A stretch of DNA of 64,000 nt, taken from assembly GCF_000142905.1 (NCBI RefSeq), contig NW_013657674.1, positions 473,472 through 537,471 of the forward strand, in the 5' to 3' direction. A program made the translations under genes and the position numbers. The first letter of the stretch is position 1. The number at the start of each line of letters is the position of its first letter. This DNA is from Thecamonas trahens ATCC 50062. Taxonomy: Eukaryota; Apusozoa; Apusomonadida; Apusomonadidae. The notes beneath the pieces are model-generated. The model had not been told where the DNA came from. It did no database searches and saw only the letters and a program-made list of their open reading frames with translations. This document shows, piece after piece, positions 1 to 9,620 of this stretch.

Positions 1-1065
1 ACCATCCACGAGTTCCTTCGCAATCTCTCGGAAGAGGTCCGTGCCGGCCAGATCCCGCTCGGCAAGTTCATCATCACCAAGGGCCTCACCAAGGATCCGA
101 TGGACTACGCAGACTCCAAGTCACAGCCGCATGTCCAGGTTGCTCTCCGCATGCGCCAGCAGAACAAGCCCGCTCGCCGCGGCGACTACATTCAGTACGT
201 CATCGTCAAGGGCGCGTCCAAGTCTGTGGCCGAGCGCGCGTTTTCACCCGACGAGGTCCTTCGCGCTAACGGCGAGCTCGAGCTCGATGTTGAGTGGTAC
301 CTCGCCCAGCAGGTCCACCCGCCAGTCTCGCGCCTGTGCGAGCCCATCGAGGGCACAGACCCGGGTCAGATTGCCGACTGTCTCGGCCTCGACTCGTCGC
401 GCTTCAACCGCGTCTTCTACTCGGAGGGTGCCGACGATCTGTTCCAGGCCGCTGCCGCCGCCTCGGACGCCGTCAAGTACAAGGACTGCCAGCGCCTCCT
501 CGTCCCCTGCCGGACGTGCAAGGCCTCGCACCCGTTCACCGGCCCCTTTGCCGTCAACGATGGCATCATCACCTCGGGCCTCCGCTGCCCGGGCACTCTG
601 CCTGCCGACGACGCGTCTGCCGGCGCTACGCGCCCGTGCACAGGCGTCTTTGACCGCGCAGCCATCGACAACGCCATCACCCGCCAGCTCCGCACCCTGC
701 TCAAGAGCTACTACGCCGCATGGTACGTCTGCGATGACGAGTCGTGCTCCAACCGCACTCGCCAGGTCTCGCTCCGCGGCCACGGCCTGCAGTGCCTTGT
801 CCCCATCTGCACAGGCACTATGCATCCCGAGGTTCCCTCCAAGACTGTCTACCTTCAGCTCCTCTACCTGCAGTCGCTCTTTGACGTCGACCATGCTCTC
901 GACCAGTTTGGCGACGACGACGAGGACAAGGCTCTTGCCCGCCGCGTCCTCTCCCCCGAGGAGACCGATCTCCTCGCCAGCGTCCTCACCAAGGTCCAGG
1001 GCGAGCTTGGCAAGTGCGCCTACTACTTTGTTGACGGCAAGGCCATCTTTAGCATCTGTGCATAG
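1..1065 (+). CDS. POLA1: DNA polymerase alpha catalytic subunit, C-terminal 354 residues (5' end outside window)
   Basis: The frame is open from base 1 and ends at the stop at 1063-1065. It begins with a stretch like the family's FxITKGLTKDPxDY...PHVQVALR segment, the end of the B-family polymerase thumb. The C-terminal domain follows, with two zinc modules: CRTCKASHPF then CPGTLP, and further on CDDESC then CLVPIC. In known Pol alpha this domain binds the B subunit and primase. The role is the replicative polymerase that extends RNA primers in the nucleus. No intron is visible in this part. Assignment rests on motif order and is secure; the upstream catalytic motifs lie outside the window. 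Confidence 0.93.
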   Translation, partial: TIHEFLRNLSEEVRAGQIPLGKFIITKGLTKDPMDYADSKSQPHVQVALRMRQQNKPARRGDYIQYVIVKGASKSVAERAFSPDEVLRANGELELDVEWYLAQQVHPPVSRLCEPIEGTDPGQIADCLGLDSSRFNRVFYSEGADDLFQAAAAASDAVKYKDCQRLLVPCRTCKASHPFTGPFAVNDGIITSGLRCPGTLPADDASAGATRPCTGVFDRAAIDNAITRQLRTLLKSYYAAWYVCDDESCSNRTRQVSLRGHGLQCLVPICTGTMHPEVPSKTVYLQLLYLQSLFDVDHALDQFGDDDEDKALARRVLSPEETDLLASVLTKVQGELGKCAYYFVDGKAIFSICA

Positions 1066-1144
1066 ATTTTGTGCCCGACACCAGATAAAGTGATCCACTC
1101 TCGCATACCTATTTCACTCTGAACCGATCCCTCGGCGGCGGCGG

Positions 1145-4100
1145 CTACTGTGTCGCTTCAAACTTGCGCATGAACATGACAATCTTGTCGGAGAAGGTCT
1201 CGAGCTCGGCCTCGTACTGCTTGATCTTCTCGTTGTGCTCGGCCTGCCCACTCCGGACCAGCTGAAGCGCGTGCTCGGCCACCGCTCGCGCGTCAGCCAC
1301 CACGCCCGTCAGCTTGGCGCACATCGACGCTAGCTGCGGCGGTGCAGCAACGCGGAGCTGCTCCACCATCGGGAGCAATCGCTCGATCTGCTCGATCGTG
1401 GCAGAGACCCCGGCCTCTGGATCGGCCCCGCTGAGCAAGGTCGCAAGCTGATCTTGCGACAACCGCATCGAGTTGAAATCGCTGCTGCTCGCGACCTCTG
1501 CTTCACCGGTCTCTCCGCGCCTGGTATCAATCTCCTCGGTCTCGGCCTCGGAGTACTCGTCGTCGCCACCAGGCGGTCCGCTGGCGTCGCTTGTCGAGCC
1601 CGAACCAGCCGGCGCTAGCAACGCCGCCAGCGCCTTCATTCGGTCCGCAAGCGACTTGGCCTGCGGCCCGACATTGCTCAGCGTTGCAGAGACCCGCGTC
1701 GCAAGATCGCCGATGGCAGACTTGTACTCTTGGTTGCTCTGCTCAAACGACGACAAAATTTGCTGGGTCTCGCCGGCACCGGGCGCGCACTCGGCCTTGA
1801 CTTTTTCCAGCTTCTCCGTCAGCAGCGCTGCCTTCTTCTCCGATACTCCCATCATCGCCAGCTGGACCTCAAGTACCGCCAGCAGCGTCGTCGACTGCTT
1901 CAGCTGCGAGTTACAGTGCTGCTCCACATTGGCCAACATCTCCAGCTGATGCTCGAGCGTGAGGAGTAGCCGCTGCAGCGCTGCCTGTGACGACGCCTGC
2001 ATCTCAGGCGACGGCGGCGTCGCCAGTGCCTCGTCCTCACGCAGTGCATCAACCTGCACATCTAGCTGCGCGAGCTGAACAAGCACCCGCTCGCGCCGCA
2101 CAAGCACGCCCTGCATCGCGTGCAGCTGGCTCAGAACCGACGACGCCTCGCGCCGAAGGTGGTCGCACTGCTCCCACACGTGCTGCAGCGCGCCCTCGAC
2201 ACGCCGCACCTCGGCCTCGGAGAGGTTGCCAGCAAGCCGCAGCTTGTTCGCCAGCTCTGAGAGCCGTGACTCGGTCGAGGAGATAGCATCGATGACATCG
2301 GTGTGGAGCCGAAGAACGTGCGTGTCAAACACATGTTGCATCGTGCCCAGCCCGCTACCGCTCGCAGCGCGCACCGACGCAAACGCCGGTTCGCCCGCTC
2401 GCGCCACCCCCGAGGCGGACGCCGCCCGTCCGCGCCGAAGTGACGTCGGGTGCGAGCCCGAGCCCGAAGAGAGCGAGCCAAACTGCGAGGTCGGCGAGAG
2501 CATGGGTGCACCGTTCGGCGACTCGGCCACGCCGTCCTGTTCCGCGGTCCCGGTCTGTGCTAGCGCCTGGACGCGCGCTTCGATCGAGCCGAGCTGCGCG
2601 TCGAGCTGCGCTGCGCCCACGCGGCCCAGCGAGCCTGCTTCTTTGGCTGCACTGGTCCGCATCGCTGCGGCAGCGCGCTGGGCGGCTTCGGCAGCCTCTG
2701 ACATGGCACTGGCCCGGGCATCGAGCTTGTCGACAGCAGCCTCGAGCTCGGAAATCCGCTCGTCGCGCGACGCGAGCTCCTTCTCCAGCCGCGCCCGTGC
2801 CGAGACCAACGCTGGCATTGAGAGGTCCGAGTCGACCGGCTCTGTTGCCCGCGGCGCTGCCGCAAGCGCGTCTGCGGTCGACGCCAGCTCGCGCTCGAGC
2901 GTGCTGCACTTGTGGCTGAGGTGCGCAACCTGCGCCTCGAGTGCGATTTTGTCGCCGGCAAGCGCGTTGAGCTGGCCCAACAGCTCTTTGGAGGAGAACA
3001 ATGGTGAAGCGTCGAGACTTGGCTCGGGAATCCGTGTTGTGACCGGTCGCGAGCCGAGCATGCCAGCCGAGAGGACCGACGCCTCGAGCTCGGCATAGGC
3101 GGCCTCGAGCCAGGTGTTGGTCGACTTGAGCAGCTCGTTCTGTTGCTGCAGCGCAGCCAATTCCAGTCGCCGCGCCTCCCCCAGCGCCCGATGCCGAGCC
3201 GCCTCTTCCGGCTTCTGCAGCCCACTGGCAGCGTCAAGCTGCGCAGTCAGCGCCTCCAGGGAAGCCTCCAGCGCGGCGTACGACCCCGCATACTCGGATG
3301 CGTCTGTGCGGGCGCGATGGACGACTTTGTGCGCGTTGTCAAGCAGCATCTGCAAGTGCTTGGCCCTTTGCTCAGCCCGCTCGACAGTGTTCGCTGCAAG
3401 GCATGAGCCGGTGCAATGCGAGTTGGCTTCGGCAGAGCCAATCGATGCGTGGGCGTCGTCGACTGACTCGGTCGCCGCCGCCGCCACCTCGTCGGCAGCA
3501 GCAGCGGCAGCCTCGGCCAGCGCACGCGCGGTGGCGACTGCGGGAGCTTCGGGCGGCGAGACCAGCTCTGCACGAGCCAGCTTGCCTTCGAGTGCCTTGA
3601 CTTCGGCCTGGAGCTCATCGTTGGCAGCCGTCGCCTTGGAGAGCTGAGCAGTGAGAGTGGCATTAGCCGTCCGCAGCTTGACGAGCTCGATGTCAGCTTC
3701 GTTGGTGACCGAGCCGATGAGATCAAGTTTGTCGCGCTGGGTCGAGATGTGCTGGGTGGCGGCAGCATGGGCGGCGCGGAGCGCATCCAACTCTTCGCTC
3801 GCCGCCTGGAGCTGCGCCTCGAGCCGCGCGCTCTCTGCGCCCTTGATCTCGAGAGCATCGCGAGCAGTCTCAGCACTGACGCTCACCGCCTTCAGCTTTG
3901 CCCGCGCCGTTTCATACTTGAGTGCCACCGCCTCGAGCTGTTTGAGCACCTCGAGCTGATCTGCCGACATACCGCGGCGTGCAGCGTCAAGCGCGTGCGC
4001 CCGAGCGAGGTTGAGTGCGTTGGCCTCCTCCAGCACTGCCACTTGGTGAGCCAATGCATCCCGCTCGGCCACAGTCTCCTCCAGTTCGGAAATGCGGCCC

Positions 4101-7100
4101 TCCATTAGGCCGTCGTACGCAATCTGCAGCGCATTGTGCTCGTCTTCCAGCTCGCGGAGCGCGGCACACACTTCGTCCCGCTGCGCCTTGGTCGTAGTCA
4201 GTGCCGACGAGAGCTTTGATGGCGAGCCATGGGCGGCCACGTGCGCCCGCTCCGCATCCAGCTCGGCTGCCAACTCGGCCGCGTGAGCCCGCGAAGCCTC
4301 CAGCTCCGCCTCGGTCACTCCGAGCTGCTCGTCAATAAGCGAGAGGTTGACCTGAAGCGACGCGTTTTCATCGCGTGCCGCGTCCAGCATCCCGCGGAGC
4401 TTGGTCACCTGCGCCTCGAGGTGCGATGCCGACTCGAGCTGGGCCATCAGCGAGTAGTGCTTCTCCTTGGCCATGTCCATGCCGTCGGTGGCTCGCGTTG
4501 CCCTGAGCTCGGCCACGTGAACAGCATTGCGCAGATCGTCGACGTCAGACTGGAGCCGGAGCTGCTCGTGCCGAGCTTCCTTGGCATCGCGCTTGGCCGC
4601 AAGTAGCTGTGTTTCCAAGTCGTCGGCACGTGCATTAGCTGCTGCAAGAGCCTTGTCACGGCTCACCACATCGGCAAGCGCGACATCGTGCGCTTCTTTG
4701 GCCTTGGCTGCCGCGAGGCGCGCCTCGTGCTGGCTCTTCTGGATGGCCAGGGTCAGCTCGAGCTTCTCGGCTTCAAAACCCTTAGCCTGCGCTACCAACG
4801 AGCCGTTGGCGTCAAGCGTTGCCTGAAGCTCAACGGCAAGGTCGGCATTATCGGTTCGAGCCTTTGTGAGCGCTGCTTCCAGCTCCGAGTTGGTCTTGAC
4901 GGCATCCTCGAGATCCGCCAGTAGCGCTGCGTTGGTACCCTGCGCTGCTTTGAGCTTGCGCCCGCGCTTCCGAGCTGCTGCCAGCGAGCGGACCGTGGCC
5001 GAGTGCTCCTTTTCTAGCGCGTCCAGAATTGACTTGACGGACTCGAGCTCTGCATCAAGGCGCGCGTTTGAGTCCGAGAGCGCGTCCTGGGCGGCTTTGC
5101 CCGCATCAGCGCGAGCCTTTGCCTCGGACGCGTCCATGAGCGCGGTTTGGAGAGCGTCGTTGACCTTTTCGAGCTCGGTAGAAAGAAAGGCCACCCGCTC
5201 ACCTGACGCCTCGAGCTTGTCTTTGTACAGCGCATGGAGTCGGGCGTTTTCGTGCTGTAGATCGCCGCATGCTCGCTCGAGCGACAGCTTTTCCGCTTGC
5301 AGGATTTCGAGCTTGGAGCTTGCGTTGGCCAGCTCTTCCTTGTCACTCTCCAGCTGGGCTTCCTCAGACGCAATCTTGGCCTTGAGTGCACCAAGCTCCG
5401 AGGTAAGGGCGTTGACTTGCTCGGCATGCGTCAGCTTGGCCTCCATGGCCGCCGACTCGTACTGTGTCCGCTGGTCGGAGAGCCGCGATGCTAGCTGCAT
5501 CTCGTGGGTGGCGGTGATAGTGGCGAGCTCGGAGCGAACCGAAGCGAGTGCTGACTGCACCTCCTTCAGCTCATGCTCGGCCTCACGACGAAGGCGCGCC
5601 TCGAGCTCGCGAGTGAGCGCCGAGTGCTGGTTGCTCGCTTCAGTGAGCTTGTCCTGGTAGTGGGCGATGCGAGCGTTGAGCTCGTCGGCGGCACGAGCCT
5701 TGAGCTCGTACACCGACCGGTCATGCTCGGCAACGAGCGCGTCGCGGTCCTGAGTGTGGCGTGAGACCAGGGCCTGCATCTCGCGCTCGTGGCGCTGCTT
5801 GCACGCATCGAGCTTATTTTGGGCCTCTGCGCGCGTGGCCGCCAGCGAGGCAGCAGATCTGGTTTTTTCGTCCTCGAGCGCGTCGGCGGCGGCAGCTGCC
5901 GCCTTGGCCATCTTGGCCGAGTACTTGTCGGTTGTCGCTGCCAGCTGCGCCGCGAGCTTGGCCCGGTACTCCTCGGCCTGGGCAACGAGTTTGTCGTTGA
6001 GAGCCGAGACTTGGTCGTGATGGGCCGCCGCCATCTTGTCCAGCTTTGACTGGTATGACATGTCAACCGAGCGGGAAGAGGTTCGTGACGAGGCAATGAG
6101 ATCCTCGTACTTGGTCCGCGCCTCGGAGAGCGCCTGCTCCTTCTCGGCCCGGGCGGCGGCAAGCTCGCGACCCGCGCTCCGCTTGGCGTCCTCCAACTTG
6201 GCCTCCAGTGACGAAATTGACGCCTCGGCATCCGACAGGGCCTTGGACAGCTGCTCGATCTTCATGGCCTGGGCGCGGGCGGCAAGCGACGACTCGACCG
6301 AGTACACAATGTTGCGGGTGGTGACTGTCGAGTCGTTGCCTGTCGCGAGTGTCTCAGTCACTGCGTAGCCCTCGCGCTTGAAGAGTTGCACAAGCTGGGT
6401 GATGCGCGAGTTGCGCTCACCGAGCTCGAGCCGGGCGGCCGCCAGCTCGGCAGACGTGTTCTCGAGTGACGAGTTGGCGGAGAGAAGGGCATCGGCGTGC
6501 TGCTTGTTCGCCAGCTCGAGGGCAAGGATGTTCTGGCCTGCCCGTTGACTCTCCTGTGAGAGCTCGCCAACCTTGGAGGTGAGCGCTGCGACGTCGTCCT
6601 TGAGTTGGGCGTTGGCATTGCGAAGTTGGGACGTTTCCAGCGCAGACATCTCCATGGCATGCTGCGCGTCCTCGAGCTTTGCAGTCAGCGCAGCGAGGGT
6701 GGCACGGCAGTCGCGCAGTGCGGCATCCTTGTTTTCCATCTGTGCCTTGGTACCGGCTTTGCCCGAGGTGAGCTTGATGATCTTAGCCTCTAGCGCGGCG
6801 TTGGTCTCGAGCGCCGACTCGAGGCGGGTGGCAAGTGTGGCAACTTGGCGCTCGTTGGCCGAAAGCGCACCCTGAGTGTGCTCCTGGGTCCTGGCGAGTG
6901 CAGCTGAAGCCGACTCGTGCTCTTGGAGGCGGGTGCGCGCCACCCGCAGTTCGGTCTGGGTCTCATGCAGTTGCGAGGTGAGCGAGGCCTCCGACGCCCG
7001 CGATGCTGCGAGTCGCGACTCGAGCAGCGAGATCGTCGCCTGTGCCTCTGTGAGCGAGCCCTTGGCGGTGGCAGTCTCTGCACGAGCAGCCTCGAGAGCA

Positions 7101-8902
7101 GCCTCCCGCTCAGTTAGCCGCGCCTGGAGCTCGGTGCGAGCAGTGGCGACCGCCGAAGTCTCGGTGGTGGCAGCGCCAATGTGAGATGCGTAGCGCTGGT
7201 TATCGGCAGCGCGGGCTGTCCGTTCGCGCTCGAGTTCGTCGCGGAGGGTGACAAGGGCCGAGTCGGCACGGGCCAGCTGGTCCTTGTACGACTCCAGCTG
7301 GGTGTTGACGGCAGCCGAGGCGGCCGAGACTGAGGCGTGCGAAGCCCGCTCGGCAGCGAGCTGGGCGTTGACAGCGGCCAGCTCGTTGCGCGCCTCGTCA
7401 AGCTGGGCCCGAAGATCAGCTGCCGAGGCGCGAGCGTCGTTGGCGGCGGCCTCGGCGTGAGCAGCGCGGGCAGCGGAGGCGTGCGACTCCTGCTCGGCAG
7501 CGACAAGCTGGGCAGCGGACGCAAGTGTCGCTGTCGATGCCCCGGTTTGAGCCGCCGCCAGCTGGTCTTTCAGCTCAGTGATGGTTGTCTGCGCATCCGA
7601 AGCCGCTGCCGCGTGCTGAGCAGCGGCCGCATTGGCACGTGCCGTGTCGGCCTGCAGGACGGCAACCGAGTCGAGCGCTCGCTCGGTCACGTTTTGCAGA
7701 TGCAAATGCTTGGCGTGAAGCTCGTCGTACGCGGCCTGCAACGAGGCCGAGGCTTCGGACCGTTGTGTAAGGTCCGAGATGCGGTCAAGCGCGGCCGACG
7801 CAGTGGCCTTGAGTGCTGCATACTCGGCCTTGAGCGCTGCATGCTCCTCTGAGAGGGTGGCGAGCGGATCGAGTCTCTCCTGCAGAACGGCTGTGCGGCC
7901 CTTGAGAGCCTCGTGCTGGTTGACGAGCGCGTAGTAGGCCTGCTCCATCTCAGACGCGCGCGCGGCCGCGGTCGAGACTGCGCTCTCGGCTTCCTTGCGG
8001 GCAGCAGCGCGTGAGGCAGCAGCGGCATCGGCGGCGGCTGCGGCGGCATCGCGCTCGGCGGCGAGCTTGGACGATACGGTGGCAAGCTTGGCGTCGACGT
8101 CATCGGCGCGGGCGTTGGCTGCGGCGGCATCGCGCTCGGCTGCGGCGGCATCTCGGCGCGCGGCATCAAGCGCGCGAGAGAGCGAATCCAAATCGGCTTC
8201 GGCGCCCGACATGGCGTTAGTAGCAACACACCGCGACTGAGCAGCCTCTTCCTTGAGCGCTTCGTGGGTGGCGACAAGCGCGAGATGAGTCGCCATCAGC
8301 TCATCGTAAGCGACTTGCATAGACGAGGCGACAGCGACGGCCAGCTCGGCCTCGAGTGCCTCCACGCGGGCGCCCAAGAGAGCAATGGTCTCGTCGCGTG
8401 AGGCCAGAAGGCCTTGCGCCGACGCTGCGGCCTGGGTGGCGGCCTCCTCGCTGGAGCGAGCAGCCTCAAGCTCACGCTTGAGCTCGTCGTAGGTGAGCGG
8501 GACGCCAGTCGCCGCCACATCGGCGGCAATCTGCTCAGCAGTGATGGCATCAAGCAGTTCCACAACGTCGTCCGGCAGCTGATCAGTCGGCAGAGTATCA
8601 TGCGGCGAGGCAGCAGCAGTAGCGAGGACTCTGTCGGCGAGGGCACGTAGGCCGTTCTGCAGCTTGGTCTTGTGGGCCGACAGCAGCCGGACTGAGTCTT
8701 CAGCCCTCCGCAGCTTGACCAGAGTAGCATTATGCGTCCGCGAAAGTGCAGCCAACTTGGATTGCGCAGCAGCCAGAGCATCCACCAGCTCTGCATCATG
8801 TGGAAGAGCGCCACCACCAGCACCAGCACCATGTCGGTCTTCGGCGTTTGGCGGCAGGTTCTCCACGCCGTCGTCGACGGCTGGAAGCAGGGCAGACGAC
8901 AT
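1145..8902 (-). CDS. Giant alanine-rich coiled-coil protein (2585 aa), function unknown
   Basis: One uninterrupted frame of 2585 codons. I place the start at the ATG at 8902 (MSSALLPAVDDG) because the frame further upstream has no ATG and reads through a His/Thr/Pro low-complexity stretch from a TG- and G-rich tract. Almost the whole protein is heptad-like, rich in Ala, Glu, Leu and Lys with many Arg and few Pro. A short Ser/Pro/Gly-rich break lies around residues 2150-2200. I see no motor head, kinase, GRIP, FHA or membrane segment. The last ~35 residues return to a charged helix. Size and composition fit a golgin-, centrosome- or basal-body-type scaffold, but no family can be named. The next gene, METTL16, is divergent. 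Confidence 0.85.
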   Translation of the reverse strand: MSSALLPAVDDGVENLPPNAEDRHGAGAGGGALPHDAELVDALAAAQSKLAALSRTHNATLVKLRRAEDSVRLLSAHKTKLQNGLRALADRVLATAAASPHDTLPTDQLPDDVVELLDAITAEQIAADVAATGVPLTYDELKRELEAARSSEEAATQAAASAQGLLASRDETIALLGARVEALEAELAVAVASSMQVAYDELMATHLALVATHEALKEEAAQSRCVATNAMSGAEADLDSLSRALDAARRDAAAAERDAAAANARADDVDAKLATVSSKLAAERDAAAAAADAAAASRAAARKEAESAVSTAAARASEMEQAYYALVNQHEALKGRTAVLQERLDPLATLSEEHAALKAEYAALKATASAALDRISDLTQRSEASASLQAAYDELHAKHLHLQNVTERALDSVAVLQADTARANAAAAQHAAAASDAQTTITELKDQLAAAQTGASTATLASAAQLVAAEQESHASAARAAHAEAAANDARASAADLRAQLDEARNELAAVNAQLAAERASHASVSAASAAVNTQLESYKDQLARADSALVTLRDELERERTARAADNQRYASHIGAATTETSAVATARTELQARLTEREAALEAARAETATAKGSLTEAQATISLLESRLAASRASEASLTSQLHETQTELRVARTRLQEHESASAALARTQEHTQGALSANERQVATLATRLESALETNAALEAKIIKLTSGKAGTKAQMENKDAALRDCRATLAALTAKLEDAQHAMEMSALETSQLRNANAQLKDDVAALTSKVGELSQESQRAGQNILALELANKQHADALLSANSSLENTSAELAAARLELGERNSRITQLVQLFKREGYAVTETLATGNDSTVTTRNIVYSVESSLAARAQAMKIEQLSKALSDAEASISSLEAKLEDAKRSAGRELAAARAEKEQALSEARTKYEDLIASSRTSSRSVDMSYQSKLDKMAAAHHDQVSALNDKLVAQAEEYRAKLAAQLAATTDKYSAKMAKAAAAAADALEDEKTRSAASLAATRAEAQNKLDACKQRHEREMQALVSRHTQDRDALVAEHDRSVYELKARAADELNARIAHYQDKLTEASNQHSALTRELEARLRREAEHELKEVQSALASVRSELATITATHEMQLASRLSDQRTQYESAAMEAKLTHAEQVNALTSELGALKAKIASEEAQLESDKEELANASSKLEILQAEKLSLERACGDLQHENARLHALYKDKLEASGERVAFLSTELEKVNDALQTALMDASEAKARADAGKAAQDALSDSNARLDAELESVKSILDALEKEHSATVRSLAAARKRGRKLKAAQGTNAALLADLEDAVKTNSELEAALTKARTDNADLAVELQATLDANGSLVAQAKGFEAEKLELTLAIQKSQHEARLAAAKAKEAHDVALADVVSRDKALAAANARADDLETQLLAAKRDAKEARHEQLRLQSDVDDLRNAVHVAELRATRATDGMDMAKEKHYSLMAQLESASHLEAQVTKLRGMLDAARDENASLQVNLSLIDEQLGVTEAELEASRAHAAELAAELDAERAHVAAHGSPSKLSSALTTTKAQRDEVCAALRELEDEHNALQIAYDGLMEGRISELEETVAERDALAHQVAVLEEANALNLARAHALDAARRGMSADQLEVLKQLEAVALKYETARAKLKAVSVSAETARDALEIKGAESARLEAQLQAASEELDALRAAHAAATQHISTQRDKLDLIGSVTNEADIELVKLRTANATLTAQLSKATAANDELQAEVKALEGKLARAELVSPPEAPAVATARALAEAAAAAADEVAAAATESVDDAHASIGSAEANSHCTGSCLAANTVERAEQRAKHLQMLLDNAHKVVHRARTDASEYAGSYAALEASLEALTAQLDAASGLQKPEEAARHRALGEARRLELAALQQQNELLKSTNTWLEAAYAELEASVLSAGMLGSRPVTTRIPEPSLDASPLFSSKELLGQLNALAGDKIALEAQVAHLSHKCSTLERELASTADALAAAPRATEPVDSDLSMPALVSARARLEKELASRDERISELEAAVDKLDARASAMSEAAEAAQRAAAAMRTSAAKEAGSLGRVGAAQLDAQLGSIEARVQALAQTGTAEQDGVAESPNGAPMLSPTSQFGSLSSGSGSHPTSLRRGRAASASGVARAGEPAFASVRAASGSGLGTMQHVFDTHVLRLHTDVIDAISSTESRLSELANKLRLAGNLSEAEVRRVEGALQHVWEQCDHLRREASSVLSQLHAMQGVLVRRERVLVQLAQLDVQVDALREDEALATPPSPEMQASSQAALQRLLLTLEHQLEMLANVEQHCNSQLKQSTTLLAVLEVQLAMMGVSEKKAALLTEKLEKVKAECAPGAGETQQILSSFEQSNQEYKSAIGDLATRVSATLSNVGPQAKSLADRMKALAALLAPAGSGSTSDASGPPGGDDEYSEAETEEIDTRRGETGEAEVASSSDFNSMRLSQDQLATLLSGADPEAGVSATIEQIERLLPMVEQLRVAAPPQLASMCAKLTGVVADARAVAEHALQLVRSGQAEHNEKIKQYEAELETFSDKIVMFMRKFEATQ

Positions 8903-8930
8903 ACCTCCTCCAGCAGATGTCAACCACGAG

Positions 8931-9022
8931 TGTGTGTATGTGTGTGTATGAAAGAAGGCTATACCGTGTCGTGCCGTGCCGTGTATGTGGTGTATGTGTG
9001 TGTGGGGGGGGGGGGGGGGGGG
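8931..9022. repeat. TG-rich tract ending in a run of 19 G
   Basis: Positions 8931-9003 are built of TG, TATG and GTG units and 9004-9022 is an unbroken G19. On the minus strand this is a C/A-rich tract just upstream of the giant coiled-coil gene's start. It resembles the pyrimidine-rich stretches in introns and leaders elsewhere in the window. Confidence 0.8.
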
Positions 9023-9104
9023 CTGCGTCGGGTGGTTGGCCTCGTTGGCGCCAAAAGGTGACACAGTCGGTCAATGGTCATGTTTTTCAAATGACTGCAA
9101 CACG

Positions 9105-9425
9105 CACGCGCTTGCTTGCCGGCCGAGAGGTCGCTCCGATGGCTTTTCGGCTTGAGAGCTATTTACTGCACTGACCATCCTTGCCATCACATCGTAGCAA
9201 TTGGCAAGATGGCCCGCGTGTACATGAGCGCCCGTCGATAGCTCGCGTACACCCGAGATGAAGGTTAGAATTGGGCGCTCAAAGAGCCGCCCATCGCCGT
9301 TGTTGCAGTTCGTCATCAAACGATTGGGTGGGTGGGCGGCTTCCCGCTCCTCTGAAGCCGATTGTGTTGACGTCATCGAAGCTTTGAGCGATGTATGGTG
9401 TCGCCCAGCCGATTGCGAGCGTCCG
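9105..9425 (+). repeat. Dispersed repeat, copy A (matches 18575-18900)
   Basis: A string of short blocks occurs here in the same order and orientation as at 18575-18900. They include TTGCCGGCCGAG, CTTGAGAG, ATTTACTG, GTACATGAGCG, CTCGCGTACACC, ATTGGGCG, CGTCATCAA, GCTCCTC and TGTGTTGACG followed by CATCG. Between blocks the copies have diverged and carry small indels, so they are old. Neither copy has a convincing reading frame. Both copies sit in the spacer between a divergent gene pair. It could be a decayed transposon or a duplicated promoter; I cannot tell which. Confidence 0.7.
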
Positions 9426-9620
9426 CAGTCGTGGCATCATTGAGCATTTCATGACCATGACCTTCTTTCAATGGTTCCCATGGATTAATGGGTGGTCACG
9501 TCTGCTGGCCAACTCGGTCGGCGACTTGCATCACCATCAGCGCACACTGTCATGGCTCTTGGTCGTGTGCTATCCTTTCGTGTAGGCTACTTGTCGCTTC
9601 GTTGTTTCGAGAGGAAGGGC

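Noticed and set aside
41-1098. Long open frames overlapping the POLA1 end on both strands
   Set aside because: They overlap the conserved POLA1 frame, lack recognisable domains and do not start at a good ATG.
9071-9376. A 101-codon minus-strand frame in repeat copy A
   Set aside because: The corresponding frame is not kept in copy B, so there is no sign of coding constraint.
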